The position numbers were made by a program, and so were the translations under genes. DNA of 64,000 nucleotides, from contig NVWU01000006.1 in assembly GCA_002733765.1 (NCBI GenBank), forward strand, positions 98,658 through 162,657. The letters run 5' to 3'. Below the pieces are notes generated by a model. It was not told where the DNA came from. It made no database searches and saw only the letters and a program-made list of their open reading frames with translations. Position 1 is the first letter of the stretch. Every line of letters starts with the position of its first letter. Origin of the DNA: Colwellia sp. (lineage in GTDB: Bacteria; Pseudomonadota; Gammaproteobacteria; Enterobacterales; Alteromonadaceae). Shown piece by piece: positions 27,616 to 37,378 of the stretch.

Positions 27616-29841
27616 ATGAGTTCAAAAATAATTTACACTTATACCGATGAGGCACCATTACTAGCGACTTGCTCACTACTGCCGATTATCAAAACTTTTG
27701 CAGCATCAGCAGACATAGATATAGAACTAAAAGATATATCTCTCGCGTCTAGGGTTTTATCTGCCTTCTCTGATATATTACCCGCAGATCAACAAGTACC
27801 AGATACATTAGCTGAATTAGGTGCATTAACCCAGAACCCTGATACTAATATCATCAAATTACCCAATATCAGTGCTTCAATTCCTCAACTGAAAGACGTA
27901 ATTAGTGAATTACAAGCACAAGGTTACGCTATTCCTAATTATCCAGAAGCGCCAAAAACAGACGAAGAGAGAGAAAACGAACTAAGATATTCAAAAACTT
28001 TAGGTAGCGCAGTAAACCCAATACTTCGTGAGGGCAACTCTGACCGTCGTGCGCCACCAGCAGTTAAAGCTTATGCTAAGAAAAATCCACATTCAATGGG
28101 TAAATGGAGTCAAGCATCAAGAACTCACGTTTCACATATGCATTCAGGCGATTTTTATGCCAGTGAAAAATGTATGACGATGGATAAAGCATGTGATGTG
28201 AAAATTGAATTTGTTGCTAAAGAAGATGGTGCCGTAACCGTATTAAAAGAAAAAACCTCACTTCAGGCCGGGGAAATCATCGACAGTATGTTTATGAGTA
28301 AAAAGGCCCTGTGTGAATACTTAGAAGAAGAAATGGAAGATGCTAGAGCAACTGGGGTAATGTTTTCATTCCATGTAAAAGCTACCATGATGAAAGTATC
28401 GCATCCCATTGTTTTTGGCCACGCGGTAAAAGTTTATTATAAAGATCTGTTTGCTAAGCACGCTGAAACTTTTGAAAAACTAGGAGTTAATGCTAATGAT
28501 GGTGTTAGTAGTATTTATGAAAAAATAAAACAACTGCCTGAATCTTGGCGTGAAGAAATATTGGCCGACTTACATGCCTGTTATGAAACACGCCCTGAAT
28601 TAGCCATGGTCGACTCCGCTAAAGGTATTTCAAATTTCCATACCCCAAATGAAGTTATTGTTGATGCCTCAATGCCCGCTATGATTAGATCTGGCGGTAA
28701 AATGTGGGGACCTGATGGCAAATTAAAAGATACCAAAGCGGTTATGCCTGAAAGTACTTTTGCCAGAATTTACCAAGAAATAATTAACTTCTGTAAAACT
28801 CATGGGGCATTTGATCCAACAACCATGGGCACAGTGCCAAATGTCGGTTTAATGGCGCAAAAAGCAGAAGAGTATGGTTCACATGATAAAACGTTTGAAT
28901 CACAGGGCGATGGCTGTATTCGCATTGTTGATGATGAAGGAAAAGTTTTATTAGAAATGGATGTTGAAGAAGGTGATATTTGGAGAATGTGTCAAGTTAA
29001 AGATGCACCAATACAAGATTGGGTAAAATTAGCCGTTACCCGTGCAAGATTGTCTGATACGCCTGCAGTGTTCTGGTTAGACGATTACCGTCCGCATGAA
29101 GCTGAGTTAATTAAAAAAGTTAACCTTTACCTCAAAGATCATGATTTAACCGGGTTAGATGTTAAAATAATGTCACAAACAAGAGCGATGCGTTATACGC
29201 TAGAGCGCATTTTGCGAGGCGGTGACACTATTTCTGTAACAGGAAATATTCTACGCGACTACTTAACCGATTTATTTCCAATTCTAGAACTAGGCACTAG
29301 TGCTAAAATGCTATCCATAGTGCCGTTAATGGCAGGTGGCGGTTTATTTGAAACAGGTGCTGGCGGGTCAGCACCTAAGCATGTTAAACAGCTAATCGAA
29401 GAGAATCATTTACGTTGGGACTCTCTTGGTGAATTCCTTGCGATAAGTGCTTCTCTTGAAGACTTAGGTATCAAACAAGACAGCGCTAAGGCTAAGCTGC
29501 TGGCAAAAACATTAGATCAAGCAACGTCAGAGTTATTGGCAAATGGTAAATCTCCATCACGTAAAACGGGTGAGCTTGATAATCGCGGCAGTCACTTCTA
29601 CTTAGCACTTTATTGGGCAAAAGCATTAGCTGAGCAAACCGAAGATACTGAGCTTCAAAGTCATTTTGCGCCATTAGCGAAATCATTAAGCGACAATGAA
29701 AAATCTATTGTCAGTGATTTAACAACTGATCAATGGCATTCTGTTGATATTGGTGGTTACTACAAAGCAGATACGAAGAAAGTTATTGATATAATGCGAC
29801 CTTCAAAATGCTTTAATGACATATTAGCCGCATTTAAATAA
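27616..29841 (+). CDS. icd: Monomeric NADP-dependent isocitrate dehydrogenase
   Basis: The 741-residue enzyme has the length of the monomeric (IDH-II) type, not the ~415-residue dimeric enzyme. It oxidises isocitrate to 2-oxoglutarate and CO2 with NADP in the TCA cycle. Typical stretches are ITYTDEAP-like at the start ([14 protein letters not shown]), [22 protein letters not shown] near residues 114-135, [30 protein letters not shown] and [17 protein letters not shown]. The true start is ATG 27616 with AAAGGA, and an upstream in-frame extension would be encoded by the TAAATA repeat. This isozyme is known as thermolabile and cold-induced in psychrophilic relatives. A terminator follows. Confidence 0.97.
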   Translation: MSSKIIYTYTDEAPLLATCSLLPIIKTFAASADIDIELKDISLASRVLSAFSDILPADQQVPDTLAELGALTQNPDTNIIKLPNISASIPQLKDVISELQAQGYAIPNYPEAPKTDEERENELRYSKTLGSAVNPILREGNSDRRAPPAVKAYAKKNPHSMGKWSQASRTHVSHMHSGDFYASEKCMTMDKACDVKIEFVAKEDGAVTVLKEKTSLQAGEIIDSMFMSKKALCEYLEEEMEDARATGVMFSFHVKATMMKVSHPIVFGHAVKVYYKDLFAKHAETFEKLGVNANDGVSSIYEKIKQLPESWREEILADLHACYETRPELAMVDSAKGISNFHTPNEVIVDASMPAMIRSGGKMWGPDGKLKDTKAVMPESTFARIYQEIINFCKTHGAFDPTTMGTVPNVGLMAQKAEEYGSHDKTFESQGDGCIRIVDDEGKVLLEMDVEEGDIWRMCQVKDAPIQDWVKLAVTRARLSDTPAVFWLDDYRPHEAELIKKVNLYLKDHDLTGLDVKIMSQTRAMRYTLERILRGGDTISVTGNILRDYLTDLFPILELGTSAKMLSIVPLMAGGGLFETGAGGSAPKHVKQLIEENHLRWDSLGEFLAISASLEDLGIKQDSAKAKLLAKTLDQATSELLANGKSPSRKTGELDNRGSHFYLALYWAKALAEQTEDTELQSHFAPLAKSLSDNEKSIVSDLTTDQWHSVDIGGYYKADTKKVIDIMRPSKCFNDILAAFK

Positions 29842-29874
29842 GTTTAATGTCTATAAACTAAGCCGAAAACTATT

Positions 29875-29909
29875 AAGCCTGAAATCAATAATAATTTCAG
29901 GCTTTTTTT
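29875..29909 (+). terminator. Rho-independent terminator of icd
   Basis: AAGCCTGAAAT (29875-29885) pairs with ATTTCAGGCTT (29894-29904), followed by a run of T to 29909. Confidence 0.93.
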
Positions 29910-30032
29910 ATCGATAAAATTTAAATAAGATTACTCGCAGCATTGATGAAACTAACAATACAATGACAACTACGATATATTGGCGTTAATCCGTTTATTA
30001 TCTTTGACAAATAGGTTGTATAAATTAGTGTA

Positions 30033-31157
30033 ATGAAAATTGAATTTGTAAACTCTATCAATAAAATTAATGAATTAACTTGGCAATCATTAGCTGACTC
30101 TAGCTCGCCATTTATAAACTATCAATTTTTTAAAGCATTAGAACACAGCCAATCAGTGTGCAGTAAAACCGGTTGGCAACCACACCATTTGGTATGTTCA
30201 AACGCCAACAATGTCAATGCAATACTCCCTATGTATCTCAAAGAACATTCATGGGGAGAATACGTATTTGACTGGGCTTGGGCTGATGCCTACCAAAAAC
30301 ATAACGAACCATACTATCCAAAATTAGTGGCAACAATTCCTTTTACACCGATAACGACAACTAAACTAATGGCAAGTGACATAGCGCTATCTCAGGTGTT
30401 CTCTGTGCTAACTGAACATTGCCTAGCGCAGAACATTAATAGTTGGCATATTTTGTATACACAAGAAAGCCAGCAGCAACCACTGAGGTTAAACAATGTA
30501 TTTCAGCGTAACACTGTACAGTTTCATTGGTTTAATCGTCAATATCACGACTTTAATGAATTTTTATCTACCTTTACTGCGCGAAAAAGAAAGAACGTTA
30601 AAAAAGAACGTTTGTCTATTTCACAACAAAATATAAAAACACGGCGAATTTTAGGTAAAGATATCAGCCCTGAAGAGCTGTCTTTTTTTTACATAACCTA
30701 CCAACTCACCTATTTAAAGCGCGGACATTCACCCCACCTAACCATTGATTTTTTTACTAATATATTAAAGTCTCTTCCCAATAATATTTTATTGGTAATT
30801 GCGAGTATTGACGACTGCGATATTGCCTGTGCTTGGTTTTTCTTTGACGAGCACCAGCTTTATGGTCGCTATTGGGGATGTACAAAAACGTACAACAATC
30901 TTCATTTTGAAGTTTGTTACTATCAAGGTATTGAATTTTGTATTGAGCATCAGCTAGACCTATTCAATCCAGGAGCTCAAGGAGAACATAAAATTCAACG
31001 TGGCTTTGAGCCAGTACTAACCCACTCCTATCATTGGATAAAGCATTTAGGTTTTAGACCAGCTATTCAACAATTTTGCCAACAAGAACAACAGAAAATG
31101 CAGCATTATCTTAAACACTGCCAACAATTTTTGCCGTTTAAAGCAGAAACAAGTTAA
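30033..31157 (+). CDS. GNAT/FemAB-like protein (DUF482, COG3146 family)
   Basis: The 374-residue protein matches the peptidogalycan-biosynthesis/DUF482 family. It opens with SSPFINYQFFKALEHSQSV, then GWQPHHLVCSN and LPMYLKEHSWGEYVFDWAWADAY. The second half shows RKRKNVKKER and YYQGIEFCIEHQLDLFNPGAQGEHKIQRGFEP. The fold is a double GNAT as in aminoacyl-transferases, and the acceptor has not been defined for the family. A methyltransferase gene follows by 31 bp, likely in the same transcript. Confidence 0.85.
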   Translation: MKIEFVNSINKINELTWQSLADSSSPFINYQFFKALEHSQSVCSKTGWQPHHLVCSNANNVNAILPMYLKEHSWGEYVFDWAWADAYQKHNEPYYPKLVATIPFTPITTTKLMASDIALSQVFSVLTEHCLAQNINSWHILYTQESQQQPLRLNNVFQRNTVQFHWFNRQYHDFNEFLSTFTARKRKNVKKERLSISQQNIKTRRILGKDISPEELSFFYITYQLTYLKRGHSPHLTIDFFTNILKSLPNNILLVIASIDDCDIACAWFFFDEHQLYGRYWGCTKTYNNLHFEVCYYQGIEFCIEHQLDLFNPGAQGEHKIQRGFEPVLTHSYHWIKHLGFRPAIQQFCQQEQQKMQHYLKHCQQFLPFKAETS

Positions 31158-31188
31158 TCTATCGAAAATTTAAAAGGTTTAGAAAATA

Positions 31189-31785
31189 ATGACAAAGCCC
31201 TTTTCACAAGCATGTGAGAACAACAAAAAACCAATACTTAACGTATTAAGTCGCGTATTTACAAAACAAAAGCAGGTTTTAGAAATAGGCTCAGGCACAG
31301 GGCAACATGCGGTTTATTTTGCTAAAAACTTGCCCTTTCTTACTTGGCAAACCAGTGATTTAGTGATTAACCACCCGGGTATTAACCAATGGATAGCTGA
31401 CTTTCCCGCAGCTAACATTAGACCACCATTAACCTTAGACTTAGCAAGAGTTCAATCATTAACTGACAACATTGATGCCATGTACTCGGCTAATACCTTA
31501 CATATTATCAGTTGGTCACTGGTTCAAAACTTGTTCGATATGGTAAATAAACAATTAGCACAAAATGGGGTTTTATGCGTTTACGGACCCTTTAACTACC
31601 AAGGGAAATATACTAGCACAAGCAATGCTAACTTTGATCTTTGGTTAAAAGCGCGAGATGAACACAGTGGTATTCGTGATTTTGAAGCAGTTTGTCAATT
31701 GGCGACCAAGGCCGGTTTATCTTTAACAGAAGATGTTGCAATGCCAGCCAACAACCGAATGTTAATATTTCAAAAAGTAGACTAA
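31189..31785 (+). CDS. DUF938 SAM-dependent methyltransferase family protein
   Basis: The 198-residue protein has the DUF938 pattern: KPFSQACENNKKPIL at the start, glycine loop VLEIGSGTGQHAVYFA near 31-45, WQTSDL, and YSANTLHIISW. It should bind SAM, but the family's reaction is unknown. It is cotranscribed in all likelihood with the DUF482 gene upstream. Confidence 0.88.
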   Translation: MTKPFSQACENNKKPILNVLSRVFTKQKQVLEIGSGTGQHAVYFAKNLPFLTWQTSDLVINHPGINQWIADFPAANIRPPLTLDLARVQSLTDNIDAMYSANTLHIISWSLVQNLFDMVNKQLAQNGVLCVYGPFNYQGKYTSTSNANFDLWLKARDEHSGIRDFEAVCQLATKAGLSLTEDVAMPANNRMLIFQKVD

Positions 31786-31882
31786 CAAGCTAATCTCTTA
31801 GCTGACAGGCACCTATAAGCTGTCTGTGTTATTTCATTTTTGGACGCTAACTTATGCCACTTTGCAGACGTTTAGCAAAAAA

Positions 31883-32170
31883 TCATAATTGAGACATTAA
31901 CACTTTAACTTTTTCATCTTGTTTTAGCATTAAAATAATAGTCTTATTAACTTCACGACGTGTCGTTGACTTATGCCAACGATTCCAGCAGCCAACATTA
32001 TCCCAGTTGGTGATAATCGTTCTAATATTGGGGTTATCAACGTTGATATATGATGCGCCAGAAATATAACCTTTTGCCGTCATTATTGCTTTTAAACTTT
32101 TACGAATTTCAGAGTCGTATGTTCTTTCCATATCGTCAGCGAGTACACGCTCAATAATTACTTTTATCAT
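31883..32170 (-). CDS. ABM-like (antibiotic biosynthesis monooxygenase fold) small protein
   Basis: The 95-residue product is a single dimeric alpha/beta ferredoxin-like domain. KVIIERVLADDME is the first strand and KAIMTAKGYISGASYIN the helix-strand. WDNVGCWNRWHKSTTRREV matches the conserved W...W region of ABM proteins. These bind heme or aromatic compounds, or act as small monooxygenases. It is a single gene, convergent with the DUF938 gene. Function is otherwise unknown. Confidence 0.7.
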   Translation of the reverse strand: MIKVIIERVLADDMERTYDSEIRKSLKAIMTAKGYISGASYINVDNPNIRTIITNWDNVGCWNRWHKSTTRREVNKTIILMLKQDEKVKVLMSQL

Positions 32171-32661
32171 TTTTAATTCAGTTACCTAATAATATAAATT
32201 TACACACATCACATGCCGTCATGGCTAGCCTATAGATATAACGCATTTTATCAATCATTGTAAAGCAGTATAATAGATGATGTTGGCTGTTTATTATCCT
32301 GTTCAAAGACTGGGTTAAATAATCTATTACGTAACAAGGTTAAGTGGGGTTTATATAACCAAAGAGCACTCAGCAATATTTTTGGTGGATTCTGTGATTA
32401 AGAACAAAATTGATCCCTGCTAAGAGTCTATGTAGATACGGAGTTTACCTTAATTCTCCATCAAATGTTGTCAGTTTGAGCGATTCATGATCAAGGTACA
32501 TATATTAATGAATTAGCCAATTTACTGGGATAATCGATAAATGCCAAAATGCCACTCACTTTTTGCACAAGCATTCGCATTTTGCAATACCGTTGCGATA
32601 CACTTTATTAATAGTCAGCATAAAAAACAATAAGTCATTGTTTTATTTTGATAATTTAAAG

Positions 32662-32677
32662 TGGCATGGTCTCTGCA
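32662..32677 (+). promoter_or_regulatory. Orphan sigma54 (-24/-12) promoter
   Basis: TGGCATGGTCTCTGCA fits the RpoN consensus TGGCAC-N5-TTGCA, with GG and GC exactly 10 bases apart. A TTGCAA box lies 75 bp upstream, the same spacing as before the wza-type gene at 54.3 kb. The expected start of transcription is near 32689, just before the small frame at 32715. Confidence 0.65.
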
Positions 32678-32714
32678 ATATTGAGAACTCACATAAATGA
32701 AAAAGGTTATCCGC

Positions 32715-32927
32715 ATGTATTCAGTAATTTTTGCAAATAATAGAATAATGGCGATGTATATTAATAGAGCAATTTTTTTAAACCAAAAAGTGATGGTATC
32801 TAGCCTTGAAAACCTATGTCTCATTAATCATAAGATTATTGAGTCTAAAGCCAAGGGCGTATTTCCCTCTAACGTATCGGTTATGGAAAACACGATGAAT
32901 CACCCCACGCCAAAGCTTTTCGCTTAG
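32715..32927 (+). CDS. Possible small protein behind a sigma54 promoter (doubtful)
   Basis: A 70-codon frame starts at ATG 32715 with AAGG eight bases upstream. A start at 32697 would add six codons. The sequence (YSVIFANNRIMAMYINRAIF at the start) has no known motif, signal peptide or clear membrane span. The only support is its position directly after the sigma54 promoter and a workable ribosome binding site. It could equally be the decayed beginning of a former target gene. Confidence 0.3.
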   Translation: MYSVIFANNRIMAMYINRAIFLNQKVMVSSLENLCLINHKIIESKAKGVFPSNVSVMENTMNHPTPKLFA

Positions 32928-32977
32928 GCTAAAATGACAAAGAGGGGTATCTATGGCGTTAAGTTCAAAAGACTTTA

Positions 32978-33015
32978 CGTCGCAATGATAAATATGGTGG
33001 CAGTAGTGAAAAAAT
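32978..33015 (+). pseudogene. Fragment of an old yellow enzyme gene
   Basis: 36 of 38 bases match 38672-38709 inside the OYE gene, the part encoding the conserved RRNDEYGGSSEN motif. A further short stretch (INRLPF) resembles the protein but not the DNA downstream. No flanking gene structure remains, so this is a remnant and not a functional gene. Confidence 0.6.
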
Positions 33016-33357
33016 AAACAGGCTTCCTTTCATCTTCCAACATTTTTTAGCAACCTCTCTTATTGTAGCAATGTATAGGTTTGTTAGTCACCAGCTGCTA
33101 ATCTCAAGCCAAAGAATCACCCTCCTTCTTAGCCAGGCTGATGTCGAACAAAGATCCATGGTGGAAACCGTGAAAAAATCAGCCAAAATACCTATCGTTA
33201 ATTTTATCTATCACCGACCTAAAACATTGGAAGTAATCCCAAAACTTCTGGCTGCCTCAACTTTAGTCTAATTTTGCTCAAGAACTAAATTAACAGCATC
33301 AAGTTTAAATTTTTTTGAGTATTTCATTTTATCGAATTGAAAATTGATTGATGTGGG

Positions 33358-34938
33358 TTACCAAGCGAAAGTGGAGACATCACCGTCTGTCACCAGTGGG
33401 CCTGATACCTTGCTATTGTTGGTGCCATCGGGGTTAACGCTATAGAGCTCTACATCTCTATAGAAGTCTTGGTCTGCTGTATAAGCAATTCGATTGCTGT
33501 CGGGTGACCATATAAAGCGTTGAGTGCTGCCATTTGTTATTAACGACCCAGAAACCTTGGTATTGCCACCGCCAAGGGCCAACACCGTATATATCTCTAC
33601 CACATTATTGGTCTCTTGATCGGCTCGATAGGCAATCCTATGGCCGTCTGGTGCCCATTGAAAAGACAAGACATCACCCTCAGGTTGCATTGGGCTGGAT
33701 AGCCTCATATTGTCCATACCATTAGCGAGCACATTATAAAGCTCTAGTACATTGTCATTATCTTGATCGGCGAGATAGGCGATATAAGTGTTTTTTGGAG
33801 ACCATTGAAAGCCAGCCTGTACGGTTCTGCCAGCAACTAACGTGCCGGATACCTTAACATTCAGTGTGCCATCGGCAAAAACACTATAAAGTTCTGTAAC
33901 ACCATTAGTGCTTTGATCCGCTCGATAGGCAACTTGGAGACTATCAGGTGACCATTGAAAGCCAGAGAAAACATCTCCGCCAGAGATTAGCGGCCCAGAA
34001 ATTTTGGTATTGTTTGAGCCATCACCCAAAACACTGTAAAGCTCAAATACATTGGAGCTATTCTTTTCAGCAATATAGGCAATTTTCGTACTATCAGGTG
34101 ACCATTGATAAGTCTCTCCATCAGAGGCCATCTCACCCGGTAACTTTAGAGGACTTGTTGTATTGCCCGTAAGAACGATATAAAGGTTAAAATCATCAAG
34201 AACATCTTTGTTTGTTTTATAGGCGATTAGTCTGCTATTGGGTGACCATTGAAACGATCTTATTCCTCCGCCAAATGGCAGCGTACCAGATACATTTAAA
34301 TTTTCTGTGCCATCAATAAGTACGGTATAGAGCGCATATTTGTTAAGTTCATCCCTTGCTGCTCGATAGGCAATTCTCATACTGTCTGGTGACCATTTAA
34401 AACGAGATACATCTCCATCTGGGGCTAATGTCCCTGATAATTTTTGATTGCCCGTCCCATTTGAAAAAACGCGATAAAGCTCAGAAAGACCATCAGTATC
34501 TTGGTCGGCTAGGTAAGCAATTAGGTTACTGTCGGGTGACCATCGATAATTGGACTCAATGCTCCCCCCTGCAAACACTAGGTTAGATACTTTGACGGGA
34601 GCTGTCCCATCGAGCAGGCTCACTACAAACAACTCTATAAAACCGCTGGAAACAACTCCAGCTCTAAATGCTACATATTTTTTATCAGGTGAAACTCTAA
34701 AGTCTTGAATTTCACCGTTAGGTAAGTCGGCTTCTGCTAGTTTATTTAAGTTACTTCCATTTTTTTCTGCTTGATATAACTCACGTCTTCCATCTACTTC
34801 AGCATCAGCTAAAAAGACTAAGCCACTAAAGGTTGGTTCGTCAACAGATGACCCCTCTCCATCACAGGCACTTAAAAAAGTGAGAGAAACAGTAAGAACT
34901 GTAATCGATAATAAATTTGTTATTTTAATAATTTTCAT
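33358..34938 (-). CDS. Lipoprotein with nine WD40/PD40-like propeller repeats
   Basis: The 526-residue product has a lipoprotein signal (LTVSLTFLSAC), with the lipidated Cys near residue 25, and a short linker. About nine copies of a ~49-residue repeat follow, with core WSPDSxxIAYxADQ and ELYxVxxDGTxNxKxSG. These are TolB/PD40-type beta-propeller blades. The protein should be anchored in the outer or inner membrane and face the periplasm or surface. It ends at a Trp that would begin the next WSPDS, and the following DNA resembles that repeat with a stop codon in it. The divergent wHTH-TPR gene 195 bp away may regulate it. Ligand unknown. Confidence 0.85.
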   Translation of the reverse strand: MKIIKITNLLSITVLTVSLTFLSACDGEGSSVDEPTFSGLVFLADAEVDGRRELYQAEKNGSNLNKLAEADLPNGEIQDFRVSPDKKYVAFRAGVVSSGFIELFVVSLLDGTAPVKVSNLVFAGGSIESNYRWSPDSNLIAYLADQDTDGLSELYRVFSNGTGNQKLSGTLAPDGDVSRFKWSPDSMRIAYRAARDELNKYALYTVLIDGTENLNVSGTLPFGGGIRSFQWSPNSRLIAYKTNKDVLDDFNLYIVLTGNTTSPLKLPGEMASDGETYQWSPDSTKIAYIAEKNSSNVFELYSVLGDGSNNTKISGPLISGGDVFSGFQWSPDSLQVAYRADQSTNGVTELYSVFADGTLNVKVSGTLVAGRTVQAGFQWSPKNTYIAYLADQDNDNVLELYNVLANGMDNMRLSSPMQPEGDVLSFQWAPDGHRIAYRADQETNNVVEIYTVLALGGGNTKVSGSLITNGSTQRFIWSPDSNRIAYTADQDFYRDVELYSVNPDGTNNSKVSGPLVTDGDVSTFAW

Positions 34939-35133
34939 AAGTGTATTCCTTATGACGTCTTGGGTGCATGGTTAATTACTGAATACAATTATTGTTCATT
35001 ATGAAAATTCAAACATGAAGAAATTATGAAGTTTTTATGAAATGAGAACGGTTTCATATATGAAATCATAATGCTTTCACTTATAGTTAATTAGCTAATT
35101 GCGGAGTAGTCACTAAAAAATTTAAGGATGGAT

Positions 35134-36762
35134 ATGATTTATCAAATAAAAAATATAAAAATTGATACATTAAAATTTAATCTTTGTATTGATGAAAAAG
35201 CAATTACAATTGAACCTCAGGCCTTTGATGTTCTTATTCATTTAATCATTCATCGTAATAGGTTGGTTTCTCGGCAAGAGATATTTGATACTATTTGGGG
35301 TGATAAAATTGTTTCTGATACGTCATTAAGTACGTATATTAAAAAGTTACGTCAAATTTTGGGTGATGATGGCAAGCAACAACGAGTCATTAAAACCATT
35401 CATAGTCGAGGGTTTCAGTTTGTAGCGAATGTTGATGAGCTAAAGTCACCTGACATTATATCCGAACCTCATGACGTTAAAATAAATGATGACACTTATC
35501 AAAAACTTTGTTTAAAGCCTCTTGTTCTTCCAGATAAACCCTCGTTGGCTATTATGAATTTTGTTGATTTAGGCTCTAGTGAAGCGGGTGTTTTTTTTGC
35601 TTATGGATTAATGACCGATATTAATGCCACCTTATCTCGACTGCCTAATTTATTTATTTCGGCAAGGGCTTCGGCATCTATTGTATATCGCTTAAGCTTA
35701 ACACCTGCAGAAACAGCTAAAAGATTGGGTGTGCATTATCTCGTTTATGGACAAACTCAATATCAAGATAAACGGATAAAAGTCACTTTAACGGTTGTGG
35801 ATGCCATCAATAATACTGAAATATGGGCTGAGCATTTTGACCGCTCTTTTGATGACCTTTTTCAAGTGCAAATTGATATTGCTAACGCGATTGCGGTGGC
35901 AATAGATTCTGCCATTGAGCAAAAAGAAATCGAGCGTGCTTTTTTAATTCCAACCGAAGACCTGAGTGCATGGGAAAATTATCATCGAGGCATTTGGTAT
36001 ATCAATAAAACAACGGTAAAAGATCAACAACAAACACAGTTCTTTTTGAATAAAGCGATATCGTTAGATGCACGATTCTCTCGAGCTTATGCAGGTTTGT
36101 CTTATGTTTCAATGAGCCTTAAGTTGCTCGGTATGTCGATAGATAATAAAGAAGATACAAAAAAAGCATATGATTATGCCAAGCGAAGTATTGATTATTG
36201 TCAATCTGAATCAATGGGTTATATGTCATTGGGGCGAGTGTCATTTTTTTCACATGAACCTGAAAGAGCATTAAAGTATTTGGATCAGGGCTTACAATTA
36301 AATCCAAATTATTCGCATTGCCATGCGATTAAAGGGATTGTTTCTGCCCATGCAGGTTACACCAATCAATCTTTACATCATTTAGAAGTCGCTGAGCGAT
36401 TAAGCCCATTTGATACTTTATTATTTGCGATAAAAATGGCTCAGGCAACCTCTTTGATTAGACAAAAAAAGTTTACAGAGGCAGTCGAGGTAAGTTTACA
36501 GGCCAGCAGTTATCCTAATGCATTTTTTTCAACCTATGCCATAACAGCCGCTTGTCTTCAATTAAAAGGAGATACCACTAAAGCACGTGAATTTGTCACA
36601 AAAGCATTGCAAATGAACCCAGCTTATTCGGTTGAAGCGTATATGCAATTTCTTCCTTTTTCAGAAGAACCAACAAAGCTTTTAATTTCTAATGCCATGC
36701 AAGAAGCTGGAATGCCATTAATGAAAAAAAGTTTTTTGGATGAAGTACAAACAACGTTATAA
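35134..36762 (+). CDS. Winged-helix regulator with TolB-N-like and TPR domains
   Basis: The product has 542 residues. Residues ~5-100 are an OmpR/CadC-type winged helix (LVSRQEIFDTIWGDKIVSDTSL, then YIKKLRQILGDDG). Residues ~135-260 resemble the TolB/FlgO N-terminal domain found in CadC-like regulators (LAIMNFVDLG, RLGVHYLVYGQTQ). TPR helices run from about 270 to the end. No membrane span is visible, so it is probably cytoplasmic. ATG 35134 was chosen because AAGGA is five bases upstream, and ATG 35128 overlaps that site. It shares a transcript with the NTF2-like gene 14 bp downstream and is divergent from the propeller lipoprotein. Confidence 0.85.
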   Translation: MIYQIKNIKIDTLKFNLCIDEKAITIEPQAFDVLIHLIIHRNRLVSRQEIFDTIWGDKIVSDTSLSTYIKKLRQILGDDGKQQRVIKTIHSRGFQFVANVDELKSPDIISEPHDVKINDDTYQKLCLKPLVLPDKPSLAIMNFVDLGSSEAGVFFAYGLMTDINATLSRLPNLFISARASASIVYRLSLTPAETAKRLGVHYLVYGQTQYQDKRIKVTLTVVDAINNTEIWAEHFDRSFDDLFQVQIDIANAIAVAIDSAIEQKEIERAFLIPTEDLSAWENYHRGIWYINKTTVKDQQQTQFFLNKAISLDARFSRAYAGLSYVSMSLKLLGMSIDNKEDTKKAYDYAKRSIDYCQSESMGYMSLGRVSFFSHEPERALKYLDQGLQLNPNYSHCHAIKGIVSAHAGYTNQSLHHLEVAERLSPFDTLLFAIKMAQATSLIRQKKFTEAVEVSLQASSYPNAFFSTYAITAACLQLKGDTTKAREFVTKALQMNPAYSVEAYMQFLPFSEEPTKLLISNAMQEAGMPLMKKSFLDEVQTTL

Positions 36763-36776
36763 AGGTTAAATTTTTT

Positions 36777-37205
36777 ATGGATACACACTTATTTACATTA
36801 GTGCATGAGCATTTTAAGGCAGTAGAAGAAAAAGATTTAGATGCGATTTTAAAATTTTATCATGATGATATTAATTTTATTGACCCTCATTATCCTAAAG
36901 TTCATATGAAAGGAAAAAAAGATGTTTTTAAAGGATTAACATGGAGCTTCAAAATGATAAAAAAATTTAGTTTTAATCCCATTAATTATTTTGAAAATAA
37001 AGAAGGTACAAGTGCTTCAGTTGAATATGATTCAATCATTGAATTATATAATGGCAAGTCATTCCAGTTTCCACAAGTATTTATCATTGAAACCATCAAT
37101 AATAAAATTAGTCGTTTGCAGGCTTATGAACCTTATGGCCCACATGGTGGGCATAAGATTTTTTTAACAATCACACGGCTTATTCATAAAATAATGAGTT
37201 ATTAA
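36777..37205 (+). CDS. NTF2-like/SnoaL-like protein
   Basis: The 142-residue protein has the NTF2 fold pattern: HEHFKAVEEKDLDAILKFYHDD at the start, then MKGKKDVFKGL and the strand YDSIIELYNG. The C terminus is RLQAYEPYGPHGGHKIF. It has no signal peptide. The start is 14 bp after the wHTH-TPR stop, so the two are probably cotranscribed. Such domains bind small ligands or act as isomerases, and nothing more specific is visible. Confidence 0.75.
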   Translation: MDTHLFTLVHEHFKAVEEKDLDAILKFYHDDINFIDPHYPKVHMKGKKDVFKGLTWSFKMIKKFSFNPINYFENKEGTSASVEYDSIIELYNGKSFQFPQVFIIETINNKISRLQAYEPYGPHGGHKIFLTITRLIHKIMSY

Positions 37206-37273
37206 TGATACTTTTTAACGACTATTATTTTCAACTATACTGTTGTCTAATAATAATCGATGAGCTGTAGTAA

Positions 37274-37296
37274 AAAGGTGTATCTCATACACCTTT
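37274..37296. terminator. Hairpin between convergent genes
   Basis: AAAGGTGTAT (37274-37283) and ATACACCTTT (37287-37296) pair around a 3-base loop, between the NTF2-like gene and the convergent TetR gene. T runs are short, so this is a moderate terminator call. Confidence 0.5.
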
Positions 37297-37378
37297 AGTC
37301 AGGTTTGATTGTAACTTATAAATCAAAAGTACCAGTTTAAGTTTGAACTACGATAAATAAGCTGATTAAAAAATAAAT

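Larger units (their letters stand above)
32171..33357. other. 1.2-kb stretch of mostly decayed sequence
   Basis: No well-supported long gene is present. It contains a sigma54-type promoter (32662-32677) with TTGCAA upstream (32582-32587), a possible 70-codon frame behind it, and a 38-bp piece nearly identical to part of the old yellow enzyme gene at 38.7 kb. A 66-codon plus-strand frame at 33071-33271 has no recognisable product. The mix suggests remains of past insertions and deletions. Confidence 0.5.

Noticed and set aside
33071-33271. 66-codon plus-strand frame
   Set aside because: No ribosome binding site, motif or codon pattern that sets it apart from surrounding decayed DNA.
32171-33357. 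Insertion sequence in the decayed stretch
   Set aside because: No transposase motif and no terminal inverted repeats were found.
33358-34850. Regular ~147-bp direct repeats as a CRISPR or satellite array
   Set aside because: The period equals 49 codons and each unit encodes a WSPDS propeller blade in one open frame.
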